Positions 1 to 8,781 of a stretch of 43,924 bases of DNA are shown in pieces (the stretch's first letter is position 1; every line of letters begins with the position of its first letter). The position numbers and the translations under genes were made by a program. The notes under the pieces are model-generated. The model was not told where the DNA came from. It made no database searches and saw only the letters and a program-made list of their open reading frames with translations. Source of the stretch: a virus; IMG/VR virus record IMGVR_UViG_3300035689_000031, positions 1 to 43,924 of that record, one strand, 5' to 3'.

Positions 1-63
1 CCTCAGATTTTAGTTTCTTTTGTTTGCAGGGCAGGCTGAATTCTTCGGGGGTTTGGGGGCAAC

Positions 64-618
64 ATGGGACGCAACACACCATCACCAGAGGCTCAGGCAG
101 GCCCGCAGATCGAATTCGTCGCGACAGCCGACCTTATCCCCTACGTTCGCAACGCACGCACGCACAGCGAATCCCAGGTGGCTCAAATTGCCGGCAGCAT
201 TCAGGAGTTCGGGTTCACGAATCCGGTCCTGATCGACTCCGCAAACGGTATCATCGCCGGGCACGGCCGCGTGATGGCGGCGCAAAAGTTGGGGCTGCAG
301 TCCGTGCCGTGCATTCGCCTTGGGCATCTCAGCGACGTTCAGAAGCGTGCCTACATTCTGGCAGACAACCGGATTGCCCTGAACAGCGGGTGGGATGACG
401 CGATGCTGGAGGTGGAGTTGGCGGAGTTGCACGCCGACGAGTATGACTTGGGACTGCTGGGTTTCGACGCGGACGAGTTGGCTAAACTAATGGGATTCAG
501 TGGCAGCCTTGAAGGCGGTGAACCACCAGAAAGCAGCGCGGAAGAAATCAACACAGACGACTTTCAAATGCAATGCAAGTGCCCGAGGTGTGGATTTGAA
601 TTCGATAACAAAACCTGA
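64..618 (+). CDS. ParB/sulfiredoxin-fold protein with C-terminal zinc ribbon
   Basis: 184 aa. Residues about 15-105 match the ParB N-terminal fold: a short segment with NARTHS, a region ending in GFTNPVLID, the GIIAGHGRVMAA motif typical of this fold, and a LADNRIAL segment. The C-terminus carries CKCPRCGFEF, a small zinc-ribbon-like CxCxxC. Phages often place such proteins beside a DNA methyltransferase and the terminase, as here, where they may act in DNA modification or packaging rather than partition. The ATG at 64 follows a G-rich stretch. The fold call is firm; the biological role is inferred from neighbours. Confidence 0.85.
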   Translation: MGRNTPSPEAQAGPQIEFVATADLIPYVRNARTHSESQVAQIAGSIQEFGFTNPVLIDSANGIIAGHGRVMAAQKLGLQSVPCIRLGHLSDVQKRAYILADNRIALNSGWDDAMLEVELAELHADEYDLGLLGFDADELAKLMGFSGSLEGGEPPESSAEEINTDDFQMQCKCPRCGFEFDNKT

Positions 619-673
619 TTGCGCCTGGCTGTTGTCTGATCTCAAGACGGTCCCGCAAAACGGGCTGCGGGTC

Positions 674-1342
674 ATGTCTACGTTTGCTTGTGGCGGTGGC
701 TCTTCAATGGGCTACAAGCGAGCCGGCTGCACTATCGTTGCGGCGAATGACATTGACCCAGAGATGGCATGGCACTACCGAACAAACCTCGCTCCGCCAA
801 GTTATTACCTTTGTCCGATCGGCGACCTTCTCAAGAAAGACCTGCCGCGAGAATTGTACGAATTAGATATCCTTGACGGATCGCCGCCGTGTTCAACCTT
901 CAGCATGGCCGGCAGTCGTGAAAAGTCATGGGGAAAGAAAAAGCACTTTCGCGAAGGACAGGCAGAGCAGGTTTTGAGCGACCTGTTTTTTGACTACTTG
1001 AATTTGGTTGAACGACTGAAGCCACGCGTGGCGATCGCAGAGAACGTCAAAGGAATGATTCTCGGCAACGCCAAAGGCTATACCAAAATCGTGATGGCAA
1101 GGTTCCGGGAAATCGGCTACCGTGTTCAGTTGTTTCTGCTGAATGCTGCAGACTGCGGAGTGCCGCAGCGCAGGGAGAGAGTTTTCTTTTGTGCATTGCG
1201 GAATGACCTGCAAAGTGGCGAATTGAAACTGAAGCCGCAGCACAAGTGGATAAGTGCTGGTGAGGCAACTGTGGATTTACAAGAGTTGACAGCAGAAGAG
1301 AAATTAGACACAAAGCCGCGACCATTAGATTTGAAGTGGTAG
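674..1342 (+). CDS. C5 cytosine DNA methyltransferase, N-terminal catalytic part (ends at in-frame TAG)
   Basis: The catalytic half of a Dcm-type enzyme that would methylate cytosine C5. Motif I is FACGGGSSMGYKRAG, motif IV is GSPPCSTFSMAG with the catalytic Cys, motif VI is ENVKGM and motif VIII is QRRERVF. The frame is open from a GTG at 500, inside the ParB-fold gene, but the ATG at 674 just before motif I is the simplest start; a TTG at 632 is also possible. A TAG at 1340-1342 ends the frame before target recognition and motifs IX-X, which continue in the same frame to 1663. As written the enzyme lacks its C-terminal third and is probably inactive unless the stop is read through. Confidence 0.8.
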   Translation: MSTFACGGGSSMGYKRAGCTIVAANDIDPEMAWHYRTNLAPPSYYLCPIGDLLKKDLPRELYELDILDGSPPCSTFSMAGSREKSWGKKKHFREGQAEQVLSDLFFDYLNLVERLKPRVAIAENVKGMILGNAKGYTKIVMARFREIGYRVQLFLLNAADCGVPQRRERVFFCALRNDLQSGELKLKPQHKWISAGEATVDLQELTAEEKLDTKPRPLDLKW

Positions 1343-1663
1343 CACACAACAAAACCAGGCGATGGTTCGGGATACGCAACAGCAAGAGAAAGCGAAGAAG
1401 GCAAGCGATGCGGATTTAATCATATACGACTTAGCAGAATCGCACCAGCAAACACACTAGCAGCGCAAGATAACTTCACGCACTGGACAGAATGCCGATC
1501 ACTTACTTTCCGTGAATGGAAACGACTCGGCTCTTTTCCAGACGACTACCACGCAAAAACAGACAAGATCGGAAAGTACATGATTGGAATGAGTGTCCCG
1601 CCTAAAATGACAGAAGCAGTCGCAAGGGCGGTGATTGACCAGTGGCTACTGCCAGCGAGGTGA
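1343..1663 (+). pseudogene. C-terminal part of the C5 methyltransferase, in frame after an amber codon
   Basis: 106 codons without a stop, directly in frame with the upstream methyltransferase. The translation has the expected C-terminal landmarks: TKPGD just after the stop, a PANTL segment, LTFREWKRLGSFPDDY and YMIGMSVPPKMTEAVA (motif X region, usually GNAVPP). No good start codon or ribosome binding site would allow separate translation of the whole segment. It ends 3 nt before the next gene, so spacing looks like that of an intact operon. A single-base change of TAG, for example to TGG, would restore a protein of about 329 aa. Confidence 0.8.
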
Positions 1664-1666
1664 CAA

Positions 1667-2023
1667 ATGATCCAACCAACTGAATCCACACTCCTCACGC
1701 AACCGCTTTCCCGCTCCGACATGCAACTGATCGGGCAGGCAGTCCGCAAGGGATGGAACATTCCTGATTCAATTCTTCAGCGTCTACCGCAGGCGCTGGC
1801 AAAGATCGTTGTAGAAGGCAAACCCCGCGACAAGATCGGCGCCGCCCGTGTTCTGATACAAATGCACGACAGCAACAACAGGCCCGCTGGAAGAGGCACC
1901 GGCGGCCCTGTGGTAAACGTAGGAGTGCAAGTGAATGGCAATCCTCAAGCCGGAAGAACTCTCGCAACTCAGATCGCTCAGCGAATCCGAACTGAGCGAC
2001 TTTCTCAACACGCTCCCGAGTGA
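1667..2023 (+). CDS. Putative small terminase subunit
   Basis: 118 aa, not recognised directly. It lies just upstream of and overlaps the large terminase gene, the usual place of the DNA-recognition subunit of the packaging motor. The N-terminal half is helical and charged (RSDMQLIGQAVRKGWNIPD), and the C-terminus is a Gly/Pro/Gln-rich tail. The function is inferred only from position and size. It starts at an ATG 3 nt after the methyltransferase remnant, and its 3' end overlaps the terminase start by 89 nt. Confidence 0.5.
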   Translation: MIQPTESTLLTQPLSRSDMQLIGQAVRKGWNIPDSILQRLPQALAKIVVEGKPRDKIGAARVLIQMHDSNNRPAGRGTGGPVVNVGVQVNGNPQAGRTLATQIAQRIRTERLSQHAPE

Positions 2024-4085
2024 CATCCTCGACGACGTCGCAGCCGAGATTGACGGCCTCGAATTCGGTGACAACTACGCCAGCGACCGCTCTCGCCGCA
2101 ACGCCCAGGCAATCAACGCCAAAACCGCAGCCGCTCAGGAAATCGGACCACTTGCAACAGTCCGCGACCCAGCCCGCCGGCAACGCTGCAAAACCGACCT
2201 TCTCGACTTCGCTCTGACCTATTTCGAAAAAACCTTCTACATCTCCCTCGCCCCGTATCAGGTGGCAATGCTGGAGCGGTTTCAAAGCGTCATCCTGTCT
2301 GGCGGCCGCGAAGCCCACGCAGTCCGCCGCGGTGGCCTTAAATCAACCTGCGCCCGCGTGGCAGCAATCTGGGCAGCAGTCTACGGACATCGTCGATTCA
2401 TCGTCCTCGTAGGCGCAACTGACGACAAAGGCACAGAACACAGAGACAACTTTTTCGCCCTGATGGCCAGCAGCCAATCACTCGCCGATGACTTCCCAGA
2501 GATCAGCCCGCTTGTCCTGAAATGGAAACAGCCCAAACGCCAATTCCGTCTCAATGGCCGACTCCTCACGCTGCACCCCAAAGACAGCCGCGGCTGCATC
2601 GTGTTTCCCGACATTGCCGGCACCGACTGCGACCAGATTCGCATCGCCCCCTATTCACTGATGTCTACTGACGTTTCCGGCTTGTCATATGTCAACACCG
2701 CTGGTGTATCGGTTCGCCCTGACCTACTTGTATTCGACGACGTGCAAACCCCACAATCCGCACAGAGCCCACTCCAAACCGACGAACGCGAAGAACTCAT
2801 TACAAAGACCTTTATGGGCTTGGCCGGCCTGGGGAAGGAAATGGCCTCCATCATGGTCTGCACAGTCCGGCAGCATCAGGACCTCACCGAACGATTCATG
2901 GACAGAAAGAGGCATCCAGACTGGCACGGCAAAATCTGGAAATCCGTCCTGCGAATGCCCGACCGATCCGACCTGTGGGACAGATACGCAGCACTCCTCG
3001 GCACAGGCGACACACCAAAGGACGGCAAGCGAGCCGCTCAGGCGTTCTACGCCAGCAACCGCGACGAAATGGACGCCGGCGGAAAAGTTGCGTGGGAGCA
3101 TGACAAGCTACCAGACGAAATCTCAGCCCTGCAATCACTTCTCACAGTCCGCGCCCTGGATCCAGAATTCTTTCGCCGCGAGATCCAGCAGGAAGGCGGA
3201 GCCCCTGCAGACAGCAGCGGAATGCGGCTCGACAGTCAGCAAATTATCACCCGCATAAGCCGCGTTCCTCGTGGCGTCGTACCGTCGCAAGCAAACTACC
3301 TCACAGCATTCATCGACTCATCCGATCAAGTCCTTTGGTGGATGGTTTGCGGCTGGCAGAAGGACTTCAGCGGAATCATCATCGACTACGGCACATGGCC
3401 AGATCAGCAGCGACCAGTATTCTACAAGTCCGACCTCGCCGCGAAGATAAGTCAACAACTCCCGAACGCATCGTGGGAAGAGGCGTTCACTCACGCGCAC
3501 AACCAACTCGAAGCCTATTTGCTCACGACGTTCCCAGGTCTCGACATCATCCTCAAAGACTGGGCAGACGGGCAGCAAAAGCCACGCATCGAATCACAGG
3601 TGATGGTATCGACAAACCGAAACCGTATTCGTCCATCGAAAGGATTTGCGCCAAAGCCCGGCCGCAAGCCGGTGCACTTATGGGGCGATCAACACAGGGA
3701 TCGCCACAACAATCAATACTGGATCGAGAAACGCAGCGAGACGCCGGCACACGTGCAATATGACGCGAACATCTGGAAGAGCCACGCAGTCCGCAGACTG
3801 CAGACAACCATCGGCGCCCCGTCTGCCGTCCTGCTTCCGGGCACAGAAGATCGGGCAAACCGCTTGTTAGTTGAGCATCTGACTGCAGAAAACCCAAAGC
3901 AGATCAGTTATGATGGAGCGGCGGGTGTTGTTTGGGAGGCGATTCCGGGGAGGGATAATGACTGGTTTGACTGCTACGTCGGCTGCTGTGTTGGGGCATC
4001 AATCGTCGGAGTGGGGATGGCAGGGGAGCGACCAGCCAAACCAGAACGCCGGACCTTCGCTTTACCGGGAGCCGTCCGTGCATGA
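1935..4085 (+). CDS. Phage terminase large subunit
   Basis: 716 aa packaging motor: an N-terminal ATPase drives DNA into the prohead and a C-terminal RNase H-like nuclease cuts concatemers. A Walker A-like RRGGLKST is at residues 131-138 and Walker B LLVFDD at 264-269. Acidic residues of the nuclease domain are visible at AFIDSSDQ (Asp461) and IIIDYG (Asp484). The first 90 residues are an extra helical extension. The ATG at 1935 has AGGAG about ten bases upstream. The length is within the range for large terminases of siphoviruses. Confidence 0.9.
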   Translation: MAILKPEELSQLRSLSESELSDFLNTLPSDILDDVAAEIDGLEFGDNYASDRSRRNAQAINAKTAAAQEIGPLATVRDPARRQRCKTDLLDFALTYFEKTFYISLAPYQVAMLERFQSVILSGGREAHAVRRGGLKSTCARVAAIWAAVYGHRRFIVLVGATDDKGTEHRDNFFALMASSQSLADDFPEISPLVLKWKQPKRQFRLNGRLLTLHPKDSRGCIVFPDIAGTDCDQIRIAPYSLMSTDVSGLSYVNTAGVSVRPDLLVFDDVQTPQSAQSPLQTDEREELITKTFMGLAGLGKEMASIMVCTVRQHQDLTERFMDRKRHPDWHGKIWKSVLRMPDRSDLWDRYAALLGTGDTPKDGKRAAQAFYASNRDEMDAGGKVAWEHDKLPDEISALQSLLTVRALDPEFFRREIQQEGGAPADSSGMRLDSQQIITRISRVPRGVVPSQANYLTAFIDSSDQVLWWMVCGWQKDFSGIIIDYGTWPDQQRPVFYKSDLAAKISQQLPNASWEEAFTHAHNQLEAYLLTTFPGLDIILKDWADGQQKPRIESQVMVSTNRNRIRPSKGFAPKPGRKPVHLWGDQHRDRHNNQYWIEKRSETPAHVQYDANIWKSHAVRRLQTTIGAPSAVLLPGTEDRANRLLVEHLTAENPKQISYDGAAGVVWEAIPGRDNDWFDCYVGCCVGASIVGVGMAGERPAKPERRTFALPGAVRA

Positions 4086-4302
4086 CGATCGGCGACAATT
4101 CCAGCTCCCGCACTCCGGGCTGTCATGTCAGCACTGCGGGGAGCATCTGCCGCGCGTCAGTCACACCCGCACAACGCCGGGGTTCATTCTCCGCGAGCGA
4201 CACTGCACAAAGTGCGGTCGCATCAATACGACTTCAGAGCGAATCGTCGGCACACGCGAGCGAATCGGTAAACGATCATTCTCTGATCCATGCCGCGAGT
4301 AG
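4078..4302 (+). CDS. Small zinc-ribbon protein
   Basis: 74 aa from a GTG at 4078 that overlaps the terminase stop by 8 nt. It has two CxxC pairs, CQHC and CTKC, separated by about 25 residues, followed by TTSERIVGTRERI. The pattern resembles Ogr/NrdR-like zinc ribbons that touch nucleic acid. An overlapping frame from the ATG at 4082 is also open but gives a low-complexity Ser/Ala product, so I prefer this one. The role is unknown; a transcriptional or packaging accessory is possible. Confidence 0.65.
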   Translation: MHDDRRQFQLPHSGLSCQHCGEHLPRVSHTRTTPGFILRERHCTKCGRINTTSERIVGTRERIGKRSFSDPCRE

Positions 4303-4360
4303 TTGGCACTAATGCCACAGCGCTATTCACAGTCGCACACCATGCCGCAAATATGCGGGC

Positions 4361-4561
4361 ATGAGCACTCCTGCCGAAATCCTCGCCGATGAAGCCGCAA
4401 AGGCTGCCAGCGTCAGCAATGACGGTGTCAGTGTCGCACGCCGATCACTGACCGAGCTGATGGAGTATGAAAAGCATCTGGCAAGCAAAACAGCAACGAC
4501 AGATCCAGCCGCCGGCCTTCGGGCAATGATCACGCGCATCGTCCCGCCGGGAGGGCACTAA
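4361..4561 (+). CDS. gpW-like head-tail joining protein
   Basis: 66 aa, close to the 68 aa of lambda gpW and in the same place, between large terminase and portal. The protein is two helices with a short central hairpin: an Ala-rich N-terminal helix, then a VSVARRSLTELMEYEK segment like the conserved SVT/SL..L region of gpW-type proteins. It would plug the connector after DNA packaging. A small hairpin (CCGCA/TGCGG) lies just upstream of the start. The last base of its stop is the first base of the portal start. Confidence 0.65.
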   Translation: MSTPAEILADEAAKAASVSNDGVSVARRSLTELMEYEKHLASKTATTDPAAGLRAMITRIVPPGGH

Positions 4562-6603
4562 TGGGACGCCGACGCAGTGGACGATCAGCGGCAGTCATTA
4601 CGCAACGCACGCCAGAGCGACCGCGTGAAGTCCGCGCGAAGTTTGACTTGGCTCAGACGACGCCAGAAAACCGCAGGCACTGGACGCACGCCGACGGCCT
4701 CGCAGCCCGCGCCGCACTGTCGCCTGCAGTCCGTCGTGTTGTTCGCATCCGCAGCCGATACGAGTCTGAAAACAACTCGTGGTATGCTGGCATCCTGCGG
4801 ACCGCGGTGAATCACATTGTCGGCAGTGGCCCGCGATTGCAAGTCCTCACGCCAGATCCCGCAGCCAATCAGCGGCTTGAATTAGCCTGGAGACAGTGGA
4901 CCGCCCGCGTGGATTTCGCAGACATCCTGCGGACCGCTGTGGAAGCATACTGGCGAGATGGCGAAGTTTTCGTCATGAGATCGGACCGCCCAAAGTGGTA
5001 TCCACTGAGCCTTGACCTGCTGCCACTCGAAGCCGATCAGATTGCAATGCCATGGCAGCAGTCGCAGTTGCAAGATCCATTTGTGGACGACGGTGTTCGG
5101 TTTGACCAGTCACTCAACGAACTCGAATTCTACGTCTACGACAGCCACCCGGGCTCGACGGCCCCCGTCAGCCTCCTCAGTGGCAACTGGTATCCTGCCA
5201 GTGAAGTCCTGCATCTCTTCCGAGCTGAGCGCCCTGGACAAACCAGAGGCATCCCGCGGGCAACGCCGGCACTGCAAACCCTGCCAATTATGCGACGGCA
5301 GGAGCTTGCAACGCTGTACAGTGCAGAAACCGCCGCAAACTTCGCAATGTACCTCAAGAGCACATCGCCAGCCGCAACACCAGCCGCCAGCCCTGCAGAC
5401 TTCGCTGAGATCGAGTTGACGCGCAACATGCTCACGACCCTGCCAGAGGGCTGGGAGATCGGACAAGTTGAACCAAAGCAGCCCGGCCCGCTTTACGAAA
5501 TGTTCCAGCGGCAGGCTCTGATGTCGTTCTGTCGCTGCACCAACATGCCGTACACGCTCGCAGCAGGCACAGGAAAAGACGCGAATTTCAGCTCGTTCAA
5601 AGGCGACATGGCGAACGTCTGGGCGCCCGAAGTCCACGTCGAACGCGACCGCATCACATGGGCGATTGTCGATCGTGTTTGGCTGTGGTTTCTAGAATCT
5701 GCTGTATTTGTCCCCGGGCTACTCGCAGGCCTTCCGAGCATCGCCGAAATAGCCCACCAATGGACATGGCCGCCGCTGCCGGAACTCGATGCAACGGAAG
5801 CCGCAAGCGCGGCAGCCACCCGCTTGTCTACCGGTCAATCAACGCTCTCAGAAGAGCACGCACGACGCGGCAAAGACTGGGAAATGGAAGCCGCCCGCGC
5901 CGCTGCTGACTTTGGCGTTAGTGTTGAGGAATACAAACGCGCCGTGTTCGTAAAGACGTTTGGAATTCAACAGCCGGCGACGCCTGCGGCAGCGTCCCAA
6001 GCACCCCCAGCGCCTGCACAGGCCGCCGGCGAATACACAACCATCGGACAGCGGGCATTCAGCAACAATCAAAAACGCATCCGCCGCGCACTCGATGAAT
6101 TGACTGAAGGCACGGCATCACGGGCATTCACAGAGCAGACACTTGCAAGTATCGGCCTCAGTGCCGAACGCATCACAGCCCTGATCGACGACGCCCTCGA
6201 AGACGAGGTCACTGACGATGAACTCAGTGACATCGAAGCCGCCGCCGACCTGAAAGCCGCCGGCAAATACGACGACATCGACTTCACCCCGCCCGCAGGT
6301 GTTCGCGAGGAGGCCGCGAAGGGGCTGGAGTGGCGCCGTGAATACAACCGCGGTGGAACTGCTGTAGGTGTTGCAAGGGCTCGCAATCTAAGCAACGGCG
6401 ACGCTATGAGCCCCGAGACAATCGGCCGCATGGTTTCCTACTTCGCCCGCCACGAAGTGGACAAGAAGGGGCAAGGCTGGAGCCCCGGCGAAGACGGCTT
6501 TCCGTCTGCCGGCCGCATCGCGTGGGCTCTGTGGGGTGGAGATGCAGGTGCAGCATGGGCTGGCAAAGTTAGTCGGCAAATGGACGCGAGGGATGAAGAA
6601 TGA
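4561..6603 (+). CDS. Phage portal protein (lambda type)
   Basis: 680 aa dodecameric portal through which DNA enters the head. Residues about 40-470 follow the lambda-type portal pattern, including SENNSWYAGILRTAVNHIVG near the N-terminus and a WRDGEVFV segment. The length exceeds the usual 500-550 aa. The extra C-terminal part (about residues 600-680) is a separate conserved-looking module with VGVARARNLSNGDAMSPETI and WALWGGDAGAAWAGKV, a pattern seen attached to phage head proteins. The gene starts in the TAATG of the gpW-like gene and ends overlapping the capsid gene. Confidence 0.9.
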   Translation: MGRRRSGRSAAVITQRTPERPREVRAKFDLAQTTPENRRHWTHADGLAARAALSPAVRRVVRIRSRYESENNSWYAGILRTAVNHIVGSGPRLQVLTPDPAANQRLELAWRQWTARVDFADILRTAVEAYWRDGEVFVMRSDRPKWYPLSLDLLPLEADQIAMPWQQSQLQDPFVDDGVRFDQSLNELEFYVYDSHPGSTAPVSLLSGNWYPASEVLHLFRAERPGQTRGIPRATPALQTLPIMRRQELATLYSAETAANFAMYLKSTSPAATPAASPADFAEIELTRNMLTTLPEGWEIGQVEPKQPGPLYEMFQRQALMSFCRCTNMPYTLAAGTGKDANFSSFKGDMANVWAPEVHVERDRITWAIVDRVWLWFLESAVFVPGLLAGLPSIAEIAHQWTWPPLPELDATEAASAAATRLSTGQSTLSEEHARRGKDWEMEAARAAADFGVSVEEYKRAVFVKTFGIQQPATPAAASQAPPAPAQAAGEYTTIGQRAFSNNQKRIRRALDELTEGTASRAFTEQTLASIGLSAERITALIDDALEDEVTDDELSDIEAAADLKAAGKYDDIDFTPPAGVREEAAKGLEWRREYNRGGTAVGVARARNLSNGDAMSPETIGRMVSYFARHEVDKKGQGWSPGEDGFPSAGRIAWALWGGDAGAAWAGKVSRQMDARDEE

Positions 6604-8702
6604 AGCCAATCGCACTGACCGCACCGCTCACACTCAAGGCCGCCGAAGGCACAAAGCCCCGCCGCTTTTCCATTCTTGCCTACACCGGCGGACCGCTGCC
6701 GGTAAGTGGGTTTGACCTGCCTGTCGTCGTTGACCTCGCAGGCCTCGAAGCCCCGGGCAATGTTCCAATCCTACTCGACCACCAAAACACCGTCGAAGCC
6801 ACACTGGGCGTCACAGACACAATCACAAACGATGGCCAGAGCCTGATGCTTGCCGGCCCGGTGACTGGCGTCTCAGACAAAGTGCAAGGCGTCCTGCAGC
6901 AAGGCGCCGCGGGGCATCAGTGGCAAGCGTCAATAGGCGCCCGAATCATCGAAGAAATTGAAATCAAAGCCGGTGAGTCTGTTGAGGTGAACGGCCGCAT
7001 CCAAAACGGCCCGTTTATCCTCGCTCGTCGTGCAGTCCTCCGCGAAACGTCAGTGCTTCCCATGGGAGCAGATGGCGCTACCGCGGTAAACCTGGCAGCC
7101 GCGGCTGCCGCAATGCTAAGAGGTGCAGCCGTGTCGTTTGAAGATTGGTTGAAGGAATTGGGGTTGAGTCTTGACAACATGACCCCGGAAAACAAAGCCA
7201 CCCTGATGAAGGCGTGGGAAATGAAGTCAGCCCCGCCCGTGCAGGCTGAAGAACACACTGACCCCGAAAAGAAAGCGATGGCAGCCATGCCGACAGATCC
7301 ACAGAAAACCGCTGCAGCAGGCGCCACGCTCGACCTGACCGCAGCCGCAGAACTCCGCAAGCAGATCGCTGGTATTCATCGCCAGCACGCTGAGATCCAA
7401 GCAAAGGCTGCCGGGCATCCCGACGTGATTGCAGCCGCTCTCGAAAACAACTGGTCCGCTGAAAAAGTGGAGTTGGAAATCCTGAAGCGGCAAGTGTCCA
7501 GCGGCCGCACTCGGCCGACCTCATTCGTCTCCGCGCAGAATGGCGGTGATCCTTCTCGCATCCTTCAGGCCGGCCTTTCCATGGCCCGTGGTCACAAGAA
7601 CACGGAGAAGGAGTACACGGACGCCGAACTTCAGGCCGCACAGACCCAGTTCCGTGGACGCATTGGGCTGCAGCAGGTGATGCTGATGGCTGCCGCCGCA
7701 AACGGCATGTCTGTCATGCCTGGAACCAAACTGCATGACGGCAACCTCCGCGAGGTGATGACCTGGGCATTCGGCCGAAACATTCAGGCCGGATTCTCAA
7801 CCGTCAGCCTTCCGGGCATTTTCAGCAACCTTGCCAACAAAGAGCTGCTGCAGGGCTTTGAAGAAGTCGCCAACAACTGGACTGAGATTGCAGAAATCAA
7901 GTCCGTCAGCGACTTCAAGACCCACACCAGCTACCGCCTCCTCGACGACATGGAATATGAGGAACTCGGCCCCGGCGGAGTCATCAAGCACGGCAAGATC
8001 AGCGAAGAGTCCTACACTCGCAGCGCTGATACCTATGCGAAAATGTTTTCGCTCACCCGCCGCGACATCATCAACGACGACCTTGGTGCATTCGACGATC
8101 TTCGCACCCGCCTCGGCCGCGGTGCTGCTCGTCGCCTGAATCGCCTTGTGTGGACCACCTTCCTCAGTAACCACACGACGTTCTGGACGACCGCCAGAAC
8201 CAATTACATCGAAGGCGCAACCACCAACCTCGGCACCGACGGCGTTGGCCTGACTGCAGGCGTGAAAGCCTTCCGCCAGCGTCTCAGTCCTCTCGTGACT
8301 GGCGCTGAATCAACCAGCCGCATGACACTCGGCGGACAGCCCACAAAGCTCCTCGTTCCACCGGAACTTGAAGCCATCGCGGACGCCTTGTATGTGGCTC
8401 GCAACCTGACCGCCGTGAAGGTGTCCGACGTGAACATTCACGCTGGCAAGTACCGCCCCGTGGTTGCGACCGAACTGTCTGACAGTGCCTATGGTGGCGG
8501 CTACTCTTCCACTGCCTGGTACCTGTTCGACGACATCCTGAAGCCTGTTGTTGTATCGTTCCTCAACGGACAGCGAAGCCCAACCGTTGAATCCGCAGAC
8601 GCCGACTTCAACACCTTGGGCATTCAACTCCGCGGCTACCACGACTTCGGATGCTCGCAGTCTGAATACCTCGCCGGTGTTAAGTCCAAAGGCGCTGCAT
8701 AA
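6600..8702 (+). CDS. Fused prohead protease and major capsid protein
   Basis: 700 aa single polypeptide. Residues 1-200 resemble HK97/Mu-type prohead proteases, with His61 in PILLDHQ and Ser111 in QASIGA as the likely catalytic pair. Residues 200-330 are Ala/Glu/Lys-rich and helical, like a scaffold or delta domain. Residues 330-700 look like an HK97-fold major head protein; FEEVANNWTEIAEIKSVSDF and FSLTRRDIINDDLGAFDD are typical core elements. Self-cleavage would release mature capsid subunits. No separate protease or scaffold gene is present nearby, which supports the fusion. Confidence 0.85.
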   Translation: MKPIALTAPLTLKAAEGTKPRRFSILAYTGGPLPVSGFDLPVVVDLAGLEAPGNVPILLDHQNTVEATLGVTDTITNDGQSLMLAGPVTGVSDKVQGVLQQGAAGHQWQASIGARIIEEIEIKAGESVEVNGRIQNGPFILARRAVLRETSVLPMGADGATAVNLAAAAAAMLRGAAVSFEDWLKELGLSLDNMTPENKATLMKAWEMKSAPPVQAEEHTDPEKKAMAAMPTDPQKTAAAGATLDLTAAAELRKQIAGIHRQHAEIQAKAAGHPDVIAAALENNWSAEKVELEILKRQVSSGRTRPTSFVSAQNGGDPSRILQAGLSMARGHKNTEKEYTDAELQAAQTQFRGRIGLQQVMLMAAAANGMSVMPGTKLHDGNLREVMTWAFGRNIQAGFSTVSLPGIFSNLANKELLQGFEEVANNWTEIAEIKSVSDFKTHTSYRLLDDMEYEELGPGGVIKHGKISEESYTRSADTYAKMFSLTRRDIINDDLGAFDDLRTRLGRGAARRLNRLVWTTFLSNHTTFWTTARTNYIEGATTNLGTDGVGLTAGVKAFRQRLSPLVTGAESTSRMTLGGQPTKLLVPPELEAIADALYVARNLTAVKVSDVNIHAGKYRPVVATELSDSAYGGGYSSTAWYLFDDILKPVVVSFLNGQRSPTVESADADFNTLGIQLRGYHDFGCSQSEYLAGVKSKGAA

Positions 8703-8723
8703 CGCCGCCTGATCGCACGCAAA

Positions 8724-8753
8724 GCCCGGTGGCGAGTGCTGCCGGGCATTTCT
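8724..8753 (+). terminator. GC-rich hairpin between capsid and cement genes
   Basis: A ten-pair stem, GCCCGGTGGC at 8724-8733 with GCTGCCGGGC at 8738-8747, closes a GAGT loop; two central pairs are G-T wobbles. It is followed by ATTTCTC, a weak T run. It could be a partial terminator or an RNA stability element setting the ratio of capsid to downstream mRNA. The 79-nt gap around it is the largest in the head block. Confidence 0.5.
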
Positions 8754-8781
8754 CGGAATCATCCTCTCAGGAGTTTATACA

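Noticed and set aside
1340-1342. General reassignment of TAG to an amino acid in this phage
   Set aside because: Several genes end naturally in TAG (4302, 12232, 20547, 34378, 39851) with sensible downstream starts, so recoding of TAG throughout the genome is not supported.
1695-2318. Minus-strand ORF of 207 codons opposite the terminase genes
   Set aside because: The + strand terminase is certain, and the minus frame has no motif or start signal.
4082-4312. Alternative 76-aa frame after the large terminase
   Set aside because: Ser/Ala-rich low-complexity product; the overlapping GTG frame from 4078 has two CxxC pairs and is preferred.
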